Assembly (NCBI GenBank): GCA_020687485.1
Contig: JAJEQR010000011.1
Span: forward strand, 26,402-90,401
Direction: 5' to 3'
From: Hominifimenecus microfluidus
GTDB lineage: Bacteria; Bacillota; Clostridia; Lachnospirales; Lachnospiraceae
DNA length: 64,000 nucleotides
The notes under the pieces are model-generated. The model had not been told where the DNA came from. It saw nothing but the letters and a program-made list of their open reading frames with translations, and made no database searches. This document shows, one piece after another, positions 1-7,580 of this stretch (positions are counted from its first letter, which is position 1; every line of letters starts with the position of its first letter). Both the position numbers and the translations under genes were made by a program.

Positions 1-153
1 AGCCCAGCAGCCGGTCGCCCACGGTAAAAATCTCGTCTGGGGCTGCTTTGGAGAAGTGCCCACAATTCCCTTTTCAGCGGGCAGGTCGTAATCCTCCACC
101 ATTGGGATGGCGGTTCCATCAATCAAGTGCAGCACATAGGTTTGATAACGCAT
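1..153 (-). CDS. 5' part of an unidentified ICE transfer-region gene (runs off the window, possible frameshift)
   Basis: The start is ATG at 153, preceded by a near-perfect AAAAAAGGAGG ribosome binding site, 17 bases after the stop of the VirB6-like gene. The protein begins MRYQTYVLHLIDGTAIPMVE and leaves the window after about 50 codons. I do not recognise the family. Its place directly downstream of the VirB6-like gene, where PrgI and VirB4 genes usually follow in this element type, suggests a transfer-region protein. After about 30 codons the annotated frame becomes unlike a typical protein, whereas the next frame reads GHFSKAAPDEIFTVGDRLLG. This suggests one G missing from a G-run near 60-64, either a real mutation or a sequence error. 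Confidence 0.6.
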   Translation of the reverse strand, partial: MRYQTYVLHLIDGTAIPMVEDYDLPAEKGIVGTSPKQPQTRFLPWATGCWA

Positions 154-169
154 TTATTTTCCTCCTTTT

Positions 170-1006
170 TTACAGGCCCATCATCTCGCGCACCACGCGG
201 TCGGCCATTTTCACCGCGCCCACGAGGACAAGCATATTAAAGACCAGCTCCCCGATATAGCTCCACACCTGGGTGACTGCCGCCGCATTGGGGTCAATAG
301 CAGGCGGGGCCGCCGCGAACAGGGAAAAGATGATACAGGCCAGCACAATGATGGCCCCTTCCAGACACACGGCGGCATAGCTCTTGATAAAACTCTTGCC
401 CACGTTTTGGGTCGGTTCCCCGGCGAAGGTGGACAGGGGCACCGGCGCGATGGCCGTGTATAAATAGAGCTTAAAAAACCGCCCGTAGACGGTCATTATC
501 ATAATGAAAGACAATATCGTGATAAACAGCCCGCCAATGAGCGTCACCGCCCAGAGGGGGATACTCTCGAAAAAGCCGCAGCTTTCCACCGCCGTGACAA
601 TCTCCTGGGGGAGAACCGTCTGCTGCGCGGTTCCAAAGCCCGCCGCGTTCATTATTGTTGAAACGAGGCCCTGGACGATATTAAAGAGGGCCATCATCAG
701 CTCCAGCCCATAGGTCACGACACCTTTGGCAATGGCGAACCGGATAAACAGCTTTAAGGCGTGCTCCGGTTTCTTTACCTCGGCAAAGCTGCCGCAGGTA
801 CGCATGACGCCCACTACAAAGAACAGCACCAAAAGCGCAAGGCCAATGGCCCGCACCGCGTCGTGGATGTTGACAATGACGCCCCAGATGGAGCCACCCT
901 TAAACTGTTCCGGGCTTTGGGTGATGAGCTGCCAGATCTCGGACAGGTACTTGTTCCAGGTGTCGAGGGCATTTTGCAAATTTTGAACAACCCAGTTATC
1001 GGACAT
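170..1006 (-). CDS. VirB6/TrbL-like conjugation channel membrane protein
   Basis: A 278-residue polytopic membrane protein. After an amphipathic N-terminus (WVVQNLQNALDTWNKYLSEI) come several hydrophobic segments at about residues 45-68, 90-115, 150-175, 180-200, 210-230 and 255-270. This length and topology fit the VirB6/TrbL-like inner-membrane component of Gram-positive type IV secretion systems in Tn1549-like elements. It would form part of the membrane channel for DNA transfer. The start has AAGGAGG seven bases upstream. It follows the small VirB2-like gene, separated by 73 bases containing a perfect 10-bp hairpin. Function is inferred from topology and order; the family evolves too fast for motif proof. 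Confidence 0.75.
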   Translation of the reverse strand: MSDNWVVQNLQNALDTWNKYLSEIWQLITQSPEQFKGGSIWGVIVNIHDAVRAIGLALLVLFFVVGVMRTCGSFAEVKKPEHALKLFIRFAIAKGVVTYGLELMMALFNIVQGLVSTIMNAAGFGTAQQTVLPQEIVTAVESCGFFESIPLWAVTLIGGLFITILSFIMIMTVYGRFFKLYLYTAIAPVPLSTFAGEPTQNVGKSFIKSYAAVCLEGAIIVLACIIFSLFAAAPPAIDPNAAAVTQVWSYIGELVFNMLVLVGAVKMADRVVREMMGL

Positions 1007-1034
1007 TCAACAACCTCCTTTCCGGCAACGGTAA

Positions 1035-1060
1035 GGGGCAGGCCGCCATGGGCCTGCCCC
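1035..1060 (-). promoter_or_regulatory. GC-rich hairpin between the VirB2-like and VirB6-like genes
   Basis: GGGGCAGGCC (1035-1044) pairs perfectly with GGCCTGCCCC (1051-1060) around a 6-base loop. No U-tract follows on the minus strand, so it is more likely an mRNA-stability or stoichiometry element than a terminator. Confidence 0.5.
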
Positions 1061-1079
1061 CACACTGCCGTTATTAGAA

Positions 1080-1433
1080 TCAGCCGGTAATCAGGGTCAA
1101 AATCTCCTTCGCAAACGTAATCACAACACCGCCGGCCAAGGTGAGAAAGCCGTTAGCCCTCTGGCTGGGGTCATGGCTTTTCAGAGAAAGGCCGATCTGC
1201 ACGACGCCGAAGCCCAGCAGGATCATACCCACGGCGCGGATCAGGCCGAAGATGAAATCACTGAGGTTGTTGATAACAGTCAACGGGTCGCTGGCGGCAA
1301 AGGCCGTAGTGGTGCAGCAGCACAGCATGAGCACCAGGGCTGCATAAACAGCAAAGGCGCTCCGGCTCTTTTTTCCCATGGGCAGGCTGCGGGTTTCTTT
1401 CTTCTGCTTGCTTTCCTTATGAAACAGTTTCAT
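1080..1433 (-). CDS. Maff2/VirB2-like small two-helix membrane protein with signal peptide
   Basis: 117 residues from ATG 1433, chosen because TAAGGAGGAC lies seven bases upstream; the open frame continues further 5' but only inside virD4. A basic N-terminus (KQKKETRSLPMGKKSR) is followed by a signal-like hydrophobic stretch ending TTTAFAA (about 30-52). Then come two hydrophobic helices, IFGLIRAVGMILLGFGVVQI and FLTLAGGVVITFAKEILTLI. The layout (signal plus two helices with a short polar loop) is that of VirB2-type pilins and the Maff2 family of clostridial ICEs. The gene overlaps the end of virD4 by 17 bases. Assignment is by topology and gene order. Confidence 0.7.
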   Translation of the reverse strand: MKLFHKESKQKKETRSLPMGKKSRSAFAVYAALVLMLCCCTTTAFAASDPLTVINNLSDFIFGLIRAVGMILLGFGVVQIGLSLKSHDPSQRANGFLTLAGGVVITFAKEILTLITG

Positions 1434-3240
1434 TTTTGGTGTCCTCCTTAAATTGAAAGATATTCTCCATGTCCTCATCGGACAGAAGTTCGTAAAGGGT
1501 TTCCGGCTCCTGGATATTGGCAAGGTCGCCGGGGGTGAGGCGGCCAATGGTCATATCCGCCACGGCGTTTTCAGTGCCGCCGTGGGAATAGACAGGCGCG
1601 CCGCCATCGGTGGTGTACTTGATGTTGGGATGTTTCAAAAGGTCATACTTTTCATCCATCAGCGGCGCTTCGCCACGGATAAAGAGCAGGGCCAGGTTAT
1701 TGTCCAGCATACGGACCTCATCGGGCGTCATCAGCTCCCGGCCCGTGATCTGGTTGTTGGTGGAGTAGCTGCCGGAATGCCCGGTGCTCTTGCCGTAGGT
1801 GTCCAGCCAGAGGGTGCTTTTCCCCAGGTAGTTCTCAGAGATCAGCTTGTGAGTGGACGTTTCATTGCCGCCCAGGTACAAAAATTCATCACAGTTGCCG
1901 ATGATGGATTCCCATTGCTTTTCAAACAGCGCCTTGAGCTGGGCAATGTTCTGAATGATGATGGAAACGCTGATATTCCGGGAGCGCATGGTGGCCAGCA
2001 GCTTGTCGAAATCATCCGGCAAGCTCACGTTGGCGAACTCATCCATGAGAAAATGCACCGGTACGGGCAGGCTACCGCCGTGTACCCGGTCGGCAGAATA
2101 AAAAAGTTCCTGGAAAGTGCTGGCATACAGCAAACTTACCAAGAAATTGAAGCTGGCGTCGTTGTCCGGGATGAGGGCAAAGAGTGCCACTTTTTTCTCG
2201 CCCAGGCTGGAAAGGTCCAGTTCATCCGTGGCGGTAAGAGCCGCCACCGAAGAAAGATTGAATTTTTCCAGGCGGGACGCCAAGGTGATTTGGATGGATT
2301 TCAGCGTTTTGGCAGAGCCGGAACGGTAATCCTTGTAATACTTCACAGCGATGTGATCCGGGGAGCGCATTTCCAGCCGGTCAAACAGTTCGTCAAGCGG
2401 CGATTGGTAGGAATCATCATCCTCCCGCACCTCCCCGGCTCGGAGCATCTCCATAATCATGGGGAAATTCTTCTCATCCTCCGGCGCTTCGTACCACAGA
2501 TAAAACACCAGCGCCATGAGGAGCATACTGGCCGCAGTATCCCAGAAAGGGTCGTTGGACTGGCTCCCTTTCGGAGTGGTGGCTTTGAAAAGGTTCGTCA
2601 CCATCTTCTGCACATCGTTGTCGGATTTCAGATAGGCAAAGGGATTGTAGCAATGGCTTTTCTCCATGTTCAGAAGGTCCACCACCTTGATCTCATAGCC
2701 CATCTGTTCCAACAGGCCGCCGCAGTCACGAAGCAGTTCCCCCTTACAGTCCAAAATAAAAAGGGACGTATTGCATTGGCAGATGTTCACTTTGGCGTAG
2801 AACCGACTTTTTCCCGCACCACTGCCGCCCACCACCAAAGTGTTGAGGTTGCGGCGGTGCTTCCGGCCATCCAGCCCCATGCGGACGTGCTGGGTAAAAA
2901 TGCGGTTTTTGAACGGATCCTTGTCCCGGTATTTCTTATTCACGGCCCGCGGATCGCCCCATTTGGCGGAACCGTGTTCTTCACCTCGTCTGTAATTGCG
3001 CCGGGAAGAAAGATAAATGCCAATGCCCAGCCCATAGGCGGCAATAAAAATGAGGACAGTTTTTACACTGTCCTCACACCACACGATTTTGAATGGATTG
3101 TTCATTGCCGCAGGCAGGGCGCTGACGATCTCCGAAAGTCCCCCGGAAATGGCAGGCGCAATCAGCAGGGCGAACCAGATCACCGGGACCAGCCCCAGGG
3201 CATAGAGCCAGGGGCCGCCCGCCTTATTATCTGGCTTCAT
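1417..3240 (-). CDS. virD4: VirD4/TraG-type conjugative coupling protein
   Basis: A 607-residue coupling ATPase that would bring the relaxase-DNA complex to the secretion channel at the membrane. Two N-terminal membrane helices (about 12-34 and 61-79) precede the RecA-like core. The core has Walker A GGSGAGKS (138-145), the FILDCKGELL strand, and Walker B LMDEFANV (398-405). ATG 3240 is chosen because it opens the recognisable N-terminus MKPDNKAGGPWLYALGL and overlaps the upstream stop by 14 bases, consistent with translational coupling; the alternative start at 3282 gives 14 more residues. No strong ribosome binding site is visible. Length and motifs fit the Tn1549-type TraG/VirD4 family well. 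Confidence 0.92.
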   Translation of the reverse strand: MKPDNKAGGPWLYALGLVPVIWFALLIAPAISGGLSEIVSALPAAMNNPFKIVWCEDSVKTVLIFIAAYGLGIGIYLSSRRNYRRGEEHGSAKWGDPRAVNKKYRDKDPFKNRIFTQHVRMGLDGRKHRRNLNTLVVGGSGAGKSRFYAKVNICQCNTSLFILDCKGELLRDCGGLLEQMGYEIKVVDLLNMEKSHCYNPFAYLKSDNDVQKMVTNLFKATTPKGSQSNDPFWDTAASMLLMALVFYLWYEAPEDEKNFPMIMEMLRAGEVREDDDSYQSPLDELFDRLEMRSPDHIAVKYYKDYRSGSAKTLKSIQITLASRLEKFNLSSVAALTATDELDLSSLGEKKVALFALIPDNDASFNFLVSLLYASTFQELFYSADRVHGGSLPVPVHFLMDEFANVSLPDDFDKLLATMRSRNISVSIIIQNIAQLKALFEKQWESIIGNCDEFLYLGGNETSTHKLISENYLGKSTLWLDTYGKSTGHSGSYSTNNQITGRELMTPDEVRMLDNNLALLFIRGEAPLMDEKYDLLKHPNIKYTTDGGAPVYSHGGTENAVADMTIGRLTPGDLANIQEPETLYELLSDEDMENIFQFKEDTKNETVS

Positions 3241-3424
3241 CCCGGCGCTTCGCTTTCTTGTCTTTTTGGGCTGGGGCGTCAATGGTTTTCAGCAGAACGT
3301 CCTCCACCGGGCCGGGGTCACGCTGTTCCTCCAGCATATCGTTGCGCAGTTCGTTGAGGGCGCGAATCATGATCCCATGCTCATAGCTGTCCAGGGTGAG
3401 GACGACTTTTTCCTGTTTTTCCAT
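3227..3424 (-). CDS. Small ICE protein, paralogue of the 54-aa protein at the element's right end
   Basis: 65 residues, with AAAGGAGGAG nine bases before ATG 3424. The core (LTLDSYEHGIMIRALNELRN, then LEEQRDPGPVEDVLLKTIDAP) matches the 54-residue protein at 31070-31234 (SLNHLRNTMLRENRDTG, DELLLKAMCAP) along most of its length. The tail KDKKAKRRDEAR is basic. It sits between the ArdC-like gene and virD4 and overlaps the start of virD4. Function unknown; a short helical protein such as a regulator or accessory factor is possible. Confidence 0.8.
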   Translation of the reverse strand: MEKQEKVVLTLDSYEHGIMIRALNELRNDMLEEQRDPGPVEDVLLKTIDAPAQKDKKAKRRDEAR

Positions 3425-3439
3425 GGGTCTACTCCTCCT

Positions 3440-4363
3440 TTACCGTTCCTGTTCCTTCTGCTTGCTGTCGCGGGTGAGGCCCATAGCCCTGGCCATACGG
3501 CCATTGAGGGATTTGAACGTATCCCGCATATCGGTGAGGGCAGCAGGAATATCCTCCCTGGGGACCTGCCCCTGAAACACGCCGTCCAGTTTGGAAATCT
3601 CATACTCTTTGGCGTCCACGCCATACCGCTTGCAGAGCATATAGCTGACAGCATAGGCTTTGTAGCCATCTGTCTCTCTGGAATAGCCGTCCATGCTTTG
3701 GGCAAGCTGCACGTTGGCAACCTCCAGAGAAACACAGCGGAAGATGTCCGGCGCGTCCATGCCCTTTTTCACCAGGATGGCGTTCTGCTCTGCAGAAAAC
3801 ATGGCCCCACGGCCCTGTGGCAGTTCCTCCACGGCCCGGATGGGCACCGGGGAACTGGCAATCAGGCCCTTTAAGAGCAGACGGTCATCGTAGCGCACCT
3901 GGGGCTGAACCTGATCCCGCGCCGTAGTCTGGGAAATATCATAGACTTCCTTGGCGTAAAAGTTCTGGCCCACGCTGCCATCCTCACGCCGGTATGCCTT
4001 GCCCGGCTCCAGAATGATGATGGGCAAACGCTTCTCATCCTCCAAAATCTCGATCCCCTGGGCGTGCCACTCCTTGTAGCCGCCTACACGCACCGCGTCG
4101 GGGCATTTATCCCCAATCAGAAGTGCATTGCGAGCAGAGTGGAAGGGAAAACGGCTCTGCACATCCAGATATGCCTCCATACTGCCCGTACCCTCGGAGA
4201 ACTCTCCAAAAATCCGGTCCAAGGTGGCATAGGCTTCTTTTCGCTGTTTTTCCTCCCGGATCTGCCACCACTGGCGCTTGGGGCGCTCTTTCTGGCTTTC
4301 CTGCTTTTGCGGCGCGGCCTCCGCCTGGGGCTGCTGTTCAAACAGATCGTCAAAATTATTCAT
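3440..4363 (-). CDS. ArdC-like protein with degenerate peptidase motif
   Basis: 307 residues from ATG 4363 (GAGAGG nine bases upstream; GTG 4366 is the alternative). The segment YLDVQSRFPFHSARNALLIG...DAVRVGGYKEW resembles the N-terminal ssDNA-binding domain of ArdC-type antirestriction proteins, including the closing VYDISQT strand. The second half resembles the ImmA/IrrE-like zinc peptidase domain that follows in ArdC proteins. Where that family has HExxH, this protein reads SLEVANVQLAQ, so the zinc site is absent. It probably binds single-stranded or incoming DNA rather than acting as a protease. It lies three bases after pcfB. Similarity is judged by eye. Confidence 0.6.
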   Translation of the reverse strand: MNNFDDLFEQQPQAEAAPQKQESQKERPKRQWWQIREEKQRKEAYATLDRIFGEFSEGTGSMEAYLDVQSRFPFHSARNALLIGDKCPDAVRVGGYKEWHAQGIEILEDEKRLPIIILEPGKAYRREDGSVGQNFYAKEVYDISQTTARDQVQPQVRYDDRLLLKGLIASSPVPIRAVEELPQGRGAMFSAEQNAILVKKGMDAPDIFRCVSLEVANVQLAQSMDGYSRETDGYKAYAVSYMLCKRYGVDAKEYEISKLDGVFQGQVPREDIPAALTDMRDTFKSLNGRMARAMGLTRDSKQKEQER

Positions 4364-4369
4364 CACAGA

Positions 4370-5182
4370 TTACCTCTCTTTCGATTTGGGCTTCTTTTTG
4401 GGTTTGGGCGGCTGGTGCCGGGTTGTTTTCTGAGCCGCCTTCTTCTGGGGTGCAGCCGGCTCCTCGGCCCTGGCAGCCTCCGCCTCCTTCTTCCGCTGGG
4501 CCTGGATGTCCCGCAGCTCCTGCCGGACGGAAGGCTTCTCGGCTCCATCAGAAGTACCCCTTGCGGACTTGCTGCTGCTCTCGGAGATAGGCTCGGACGG
4601 AGGGGATTTTTCCGCCGCTGTGGCAAAAGGGGCGTTCTTCTCCGCTGCCGGATTTTCCGGCTGGGCTTTTTCTTTCTGGGTGGGCTTTTCCATCAGCTCA
4701 TCCAAAAGCTGGTCGTCCACACTCTTTTCCGGCATGGCCTGCTCCGGCGCGGCGGGTTCGCTGCCGCGCTGTTCGCGGGATTTCTCAATATCCTCCTTGA
4801 TCGAAGCCGTATCCACAACGGTGAGCTTGAACTTCTCCACGATCCGGTTGGCTCTGGCAGCGTCATCCTCGAACACCAGAATGTCGATGGTGTCGTCGCC
4901 TTTCTTCACCGGGATGGGCGCATAAAGAATCCCGTACCCCTTGGCTTGCTTGGCAAACTCCGGGCAATCCTCCTTCTTGATGGTGTAAACCTTTAAGGGG
5001 CGCTTCTCCCGCAGCATGGCTTCAATGCGGGCTTTGCCCTTGGTCTTTTTCTGGTCTTTCAGAACCGTGTAAAGGGCGGCGGCCAGATTTTTAGCAGCAG
5101 AACCGGTGATTTTGAGGGCAAATTCAGCGCCCTCCAGGCTCATCCGTACCACTTGCTCCGCCGCGTCGCCTGAGTTATACAT
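4370..5182 (-). CDS. pcfB: PcfB family (DUF3801-type) conjugation accessory protein
   Basis: 270 residues. The N-terminal 150 residues (GAEFALKITGSAAKNLAAAL, PLKVYTIKKEDCPEFAKQAK, DIVVFEDDAARANRIVEKF-like strand) match the pattern of PcfB, which in pCF10-type systems links relaxase and coupling protein. The C-terminal 120 residues are a charged, low-complexity tail rich in E, K, A and P ending KPKKKPKSKER. ATG 5182 is selected because AAGGAG lies 10 bases upstream; this site sits in the last codons of the relaxase gene, so the two are probably co-translated. Position directly after the relaxase agrees with the assignment. Confidence 0.78.
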   Translation of the reverse strand: MYNSGDAAEQVVRMSLEGAEFALKITGSAAKNLAAALYTVLKDQKKTKGKARIEAMLREKRPLKVYTIKKEDCPEFAKQAKGYGILYAPIPVKKGDDTIDILVFEDDAARANRIVEKFKLTVVDTASIKEDIEKSREQRGSEPAAPEQAMPEKSVDDQLLDELMEKPTQKEKAQPENPAAEKNAPFATAAEKSPPSEPISESSSKSARGTSDGAEKPSVRQELRDIQAQRKKEAEAARAEEPAAPQKKAAQKTTRHQPPKPKKKPKSKER

Positions 5183-5188
5183 CAAAAA

Positions 5189-6625
5189 TCATCTCCTTCC
5201 TGGGGGAGCCGCCCGGCCCTGCTCCGGCTCCTGGCGGGCTTTCTCATCCCTGCCGGAGACTTCCTCACGGGCGGCCTGTATCTTATCCTTGATGGAAGTG
5301 GAGCGCAGGGCAATATCCCCGCACAGCTTCACCTCCCGGCGCAGCTCCTTGATCTGCGCAGATAGTTTGGAGATCTCAGCCCGGATATACTCCTGCCTGG
5401 CAGGGTCGGCCAGCACTGCCTTGGTGCGAAGTTTCCGGTACAGGCTTTTCCGCTGTTCCGTCAGGCCGGCAAACTGAGATTTCACATCGGACCGATAGGC
5501 GTTAAGCTGCTCCAGGGTGTCAATGCGGTGGCGGGAAAGAAGGCAGGCTTCATCGGTAAGCTCCTGCGCCCGGATCAAATCCTCCCGCAGTGCATGAGGC
5601 ACCCGCCTGGGCGGGCGGTTCTGCTTTTGGGGGAATACCCCCAGCAGATAGCAGTAGTGGAAGTAGAGGGCGCGGAACCCCGTCACCTTTTTGGCCTGTT
5701 TCAAATCCCCGTGTAGCCTGCACCGAAACGGCTCCGGCCTGTGTTCCCGCTGGGGGCGGCGCTGGGCTAAAATCCGCCTGCGGATGTTCTCCATCGAGTA
5801 GTCCTCGCCAAAGTTACGCATGAGCTTGCGTCCACGGGGGTAATTCGGCGGGCGGACCGTAATATCCTTGCCCACCTTGACGTCATAGCCCATCTGCCGC
5901 AGATGATAAAAAAACTGCCGTTCCGTCATAGACTGGCGGATGGCAGTATCCACATCGGCTTTGATGAGGGAGAGATAGGTGGGGCGGCCTTCCTGCTCGG
6001 CCCGCCATTCCCCGTAGTGCTTGGATTTTCCCCGCTGGGGGTTCTCAATGACAGAAAGCCCATACTCGCGGCACAGCCGGTCGGATTCCCGCTGCATATC
6101 GAAATAATCCTGCTCGGTACGATGGTACTTGATGCCGTCCACGAAGGAAACCGTGTTCACTACAAAATGATTGTGCAGATGATTTTCCCTGTCCAGATGG
6201 GTAGCCACCAGCACCTGGTATTTTTCACCCCACAGCTTTTTTGCCAGGGCAAGGCCGATCTCATGGGCCAGCTCCGGCGTGGCCTCGCCGGGGGCAAAGC
6301 TCTGATAGCCGTGGTAGGCCACAGTCCCGTCCTCCTTTCCGAAACGCTTTTTTACCGCTATCATCTCATCGCGGGCCGTAGAGGGGCTGCAATTCACCCC
6401 GGAAACAAACTGCCGCATGACCGTTTCGCCTTCGCTTTCCACCGTCTTGCCTGTTTTTTGCTGCTGGACGGCATACTCGATCACATCGGATAGGCCCTGG
6501 GCCTCCTTGCCATCCATATCCTGCTTTTCAAAGAAATCAGGATTTTCGGTCTTATCTGGATTCTCGATATAGATGAGAACCTTGCCCAGCCAGCCGTTCA
6601 CCCGCCAGATAGACGTGGTAGCCAC
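5189..6625 (-). CDS. MobP-type relaxase (GTG start)
   Basis: 478 residues. The relaxase nicks oriT and carries the transferred strand. The catalytic histidine motif HLDRENHLHNHF is at 143-154, giving the three-histidine metal site; the family's nucleophilic Tyr would be in the N-terminal third (for example Y19 or Y51). The open frame extends upstream, but the family-like beginning ATTSIWRVNGWLGKVLIYIENP follows a GTG codon at 6623-6625, one base after the mobC stop, so GTG is taken as the start. The C-terminal part is basic and helical (a coiled region about 390-470). It runs into pcfB with seven bases between stop and start. Confidence 0.9.
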   Translation of the reverse strand: MATTSIWRVNGWLGKVLIYIENPDKTENPDFFEKQDMDGKEAQGLSDVIEYAVQQQKTGKTVESEGETVMRQFVSGVNCSPSTARDEMIAVKKRFGKEDGTVAYHGYQSFAPGEATPELAHEIGLALAKKLWGEKYQVLVATHLDRENHLHNHFVVNTVSFVDGIKYHRTEQDYFDMQRESDRLCREYGLSVIENPQRGKSKHYGEWRAEQEGRPTYLSLIKADVDTAIRQSMTERQFFYHLRQMGYDVKVGKDITVRPPNYPRGRKLMRNFGEDYSMENIRRRILAQRRPQREHRPEPFRCRLHGDLKQAKKVTGFRALYFHYCYLLGVFPQKQNRPPRRVPHALREDLIRAQELTDEACLLSRHRIDTLEQLNAYRSDVKSQFAGLTEQRKSLYRKLRTKAVLADPARQEYIRAEISKLSAQIKELRREVKLCGDIALRSTSIKDKIQAAREEVSGRDEKARQEPEQGRAAPPGRR

Positions 6626-6626
6626 G

Positions 6627-7058
6627 TCACACCGCGCTCCGCTTGCCGCTTTTGCCGCAAGCGTCAAAAGGCTCACCGCTTCGCGGGTGCTCCTTCTCCC
6701 CACGAAGCAGGCTTCGCGGGGACCCCTTCGTGTCCATAGCGCGGGGAAGGATCACCGCTTTGGTGATGTCCCGGACGAGCTGGTCGAATTTTCGCATTTC
6801 CTCATCATAGCGGCGCTCATCAATGACGCCCAGCACATGGGCTTTCTGGGCGATCTGGTTGAGGTTGCCGCCAATCCGGTGAAGCTCCCGCATAAAGTCG
6901 TAGTAGGCGGGCGGCGGCGCGTCCTGGGGAACCAGGCCGTTCACCAGATGGCGCAGGTACGCCTCACGGGAAAGGCCGCTGCGCTTTACTTTTTTGTTGA
7001 AGGCTTCCGCCTCTTTTTTGTCCAGCCAAAACTGTACGTGTACGTTGCGTTTTCTCAT
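6627..7058 (-). CDS. mobC: MobC-like relaxosome accessory protein
   Basis: 143 residues from ATG 7058, with GAAAGGAGGATT upstream. The N-terminus RKRNVHVQFWLDKKEAEAF...LSREAYLRHLVNG is ribbon-helix-helix-like, and GGNLNQIAQKAHVLG is the conserved MobC signature. It would bind oriT and help the relaxase to nick. It starts inside the stop of the 37-aa gene and ends one base before the relaxase GTG. The last 35 codons (GSPRSLLRGEKEHPRSGEPF...) are unlike the rest. Their DNA holds an 11-bp inverted repeat and a 10-bp direct repeat, so this tail may double as a DNA site. Confidence 0.88.
   Translation of the reverse strand: MRKRNVHVQFWLDKKEAEAFNKKVKRSGLSREAYLRHLVNGLVPQDAPPPAYYDFMRELHRIGGNLNQIAQKAHVLGVIDERRYDEEMRKFDQLVRDITKAVILPRAMDTKGSPRSLLRGEKEHPRSGEPFDACGKSGKRSAV
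6678..6721. repeat. Inverted and direct repeats in the mobC 3' end
   Basis: CCCCACGAAGC (6698-6708) and GCTTCGCGGGG (6711-6721) form an 11-bp inverted repeat with one mismatch and a 2-base centre. GCTTCGCGGG also occurs as a direct repeat at 6678-6687 and 6711-6720. Possible MobC or relaxase binding sites. Confidence 0.45.
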
Positions 7059-7168
7059 TCTTCCGAATCCTCCTTTCTGCCTATGCGGTTGATTTGAAGC
7101 AGGCACATAATCAGCACGCCGACCACACCGCCCAGCAGAAATCCAATGGCGAAAAACAATCCTTCCAT
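7055..7168 (-). CDS. DUF3789-like 37-residue membrane peptide
   Basis: Reads MEGLFFAIGFLLGGVVGVLI then MCLLQINRIGRKEDSEE, stop. A single hydrophobic helix with glycine motifs is followed by a short polar tail, which fits the small DUF3789 proteins found next to mobC in clostridial ICEs. GGATGGAGG precedes the ATG at 7168. Its TGA overlaps the mobC ATG. It is the first gene after the candidate oriT. Function unknown. Confidence 0.75.
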   Translation of the reverse strand: MEGLFFAIGFLLGGVVGVLIMCLLQINRIGRKEDSEE

Positions 7169-7196
7169 GAAAACCTCCATCCTTTCAAAAGGGGTA

Positions 7197-7252
7197 TTAG
7201 GGGGCGTTCCCCCTAACAAGCGGCCTTTGTGGTATCACAAAGGCGATGCTTG
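7197..7252. other. Candidate origin of transfer (oriT)
   Basis: Two perfect inverted repeats lie side by side in the non-coding gap in front of the mobilisation genes. TTAGGGGG (7197-7204) pairs with CCCCCTAA (7209-7216). GCCTTTGTG (7223-7231) pairs with CACAAAGGC (7236-7244), extended by CAAGC (7217-7221) with GCTTG (7248-7252). The position directly upstream of DUF3789-mobC-relaxase is where oriT sits in many MobP systems. The nick site cannot be assigned by eye. Confidence 0.55.
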
Positions 7253-7309
7253 CTGGTACAGCTACATTCCATTCCCCTGCGGGGAATCCGGGACAGGCGA
7301 AAAAAGAAC

Positions 7310-7501
7310 TCATCGCTCGCCCCGGTCACGGGAATACCGCTTGGCATGGAACTCCACGCCGGTAAAATGGCTGGCGTCCAGAACGACTTCGCCGCGTTTC
7401 CATTGGTCCCTGGCAAACTGCTCGGCCTCCTCCCGGCTGTTTGCCGCCACCTTCATTTTCACCTCCAGCGTTTCCCGGATGGTAACATCATAATGGTTCA
7501 T
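7310..7501 (-). CDS. DpnD/PcfM-like small protein
   Basis: 63 residues from ATG 7501 (AGAGGAG eight bases upstream). The sequence HYDVTIRETLEVKMKVAANS, EEAEQFARDQWKRGEVVLDA, FTGVEFHAKR has the beta-strand plus helix pattern of the DpnD/PcfM family, a short protein common in conjugative elements. Function unproven. It lies between the terminator of the HTH-HipA gene and the candidate oriT. Confidence 0.75.
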   Translation of the reverse strand: MNHYDVTIRETLEVKMKVAANSREEAEQFARDQWKRGEVVLDASHFTGVEFHAKRYSRDRGER

Positions 7502-7531
7502 CACTCACGCTCCTCTCTAAAAATGGGCAGC

Positions 7532-7561
7532 AAAAAAGAGCGTCCATTTTCAGAACGCTCT
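7532..7561 (-). terminator. Rho-independent terminator after the HTH-HipA gene
   Basis: On the minus strand AGAGCGT, an 11-base loop and ACGCTCT are followed by T5-6. It lies 20 bases after the kinase stop codon. Confidence 0.75.
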
Positions 7562-7580
7562 CCAAAAAAGAGATTCGTTT

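Noticed and set aside
1453..3357. 634-codon plus-strand open frame opposite virD4
   Set aside because: Antisense shadow of a strongly supported coupling protein; no ribosome binding site and no recognisable domain.
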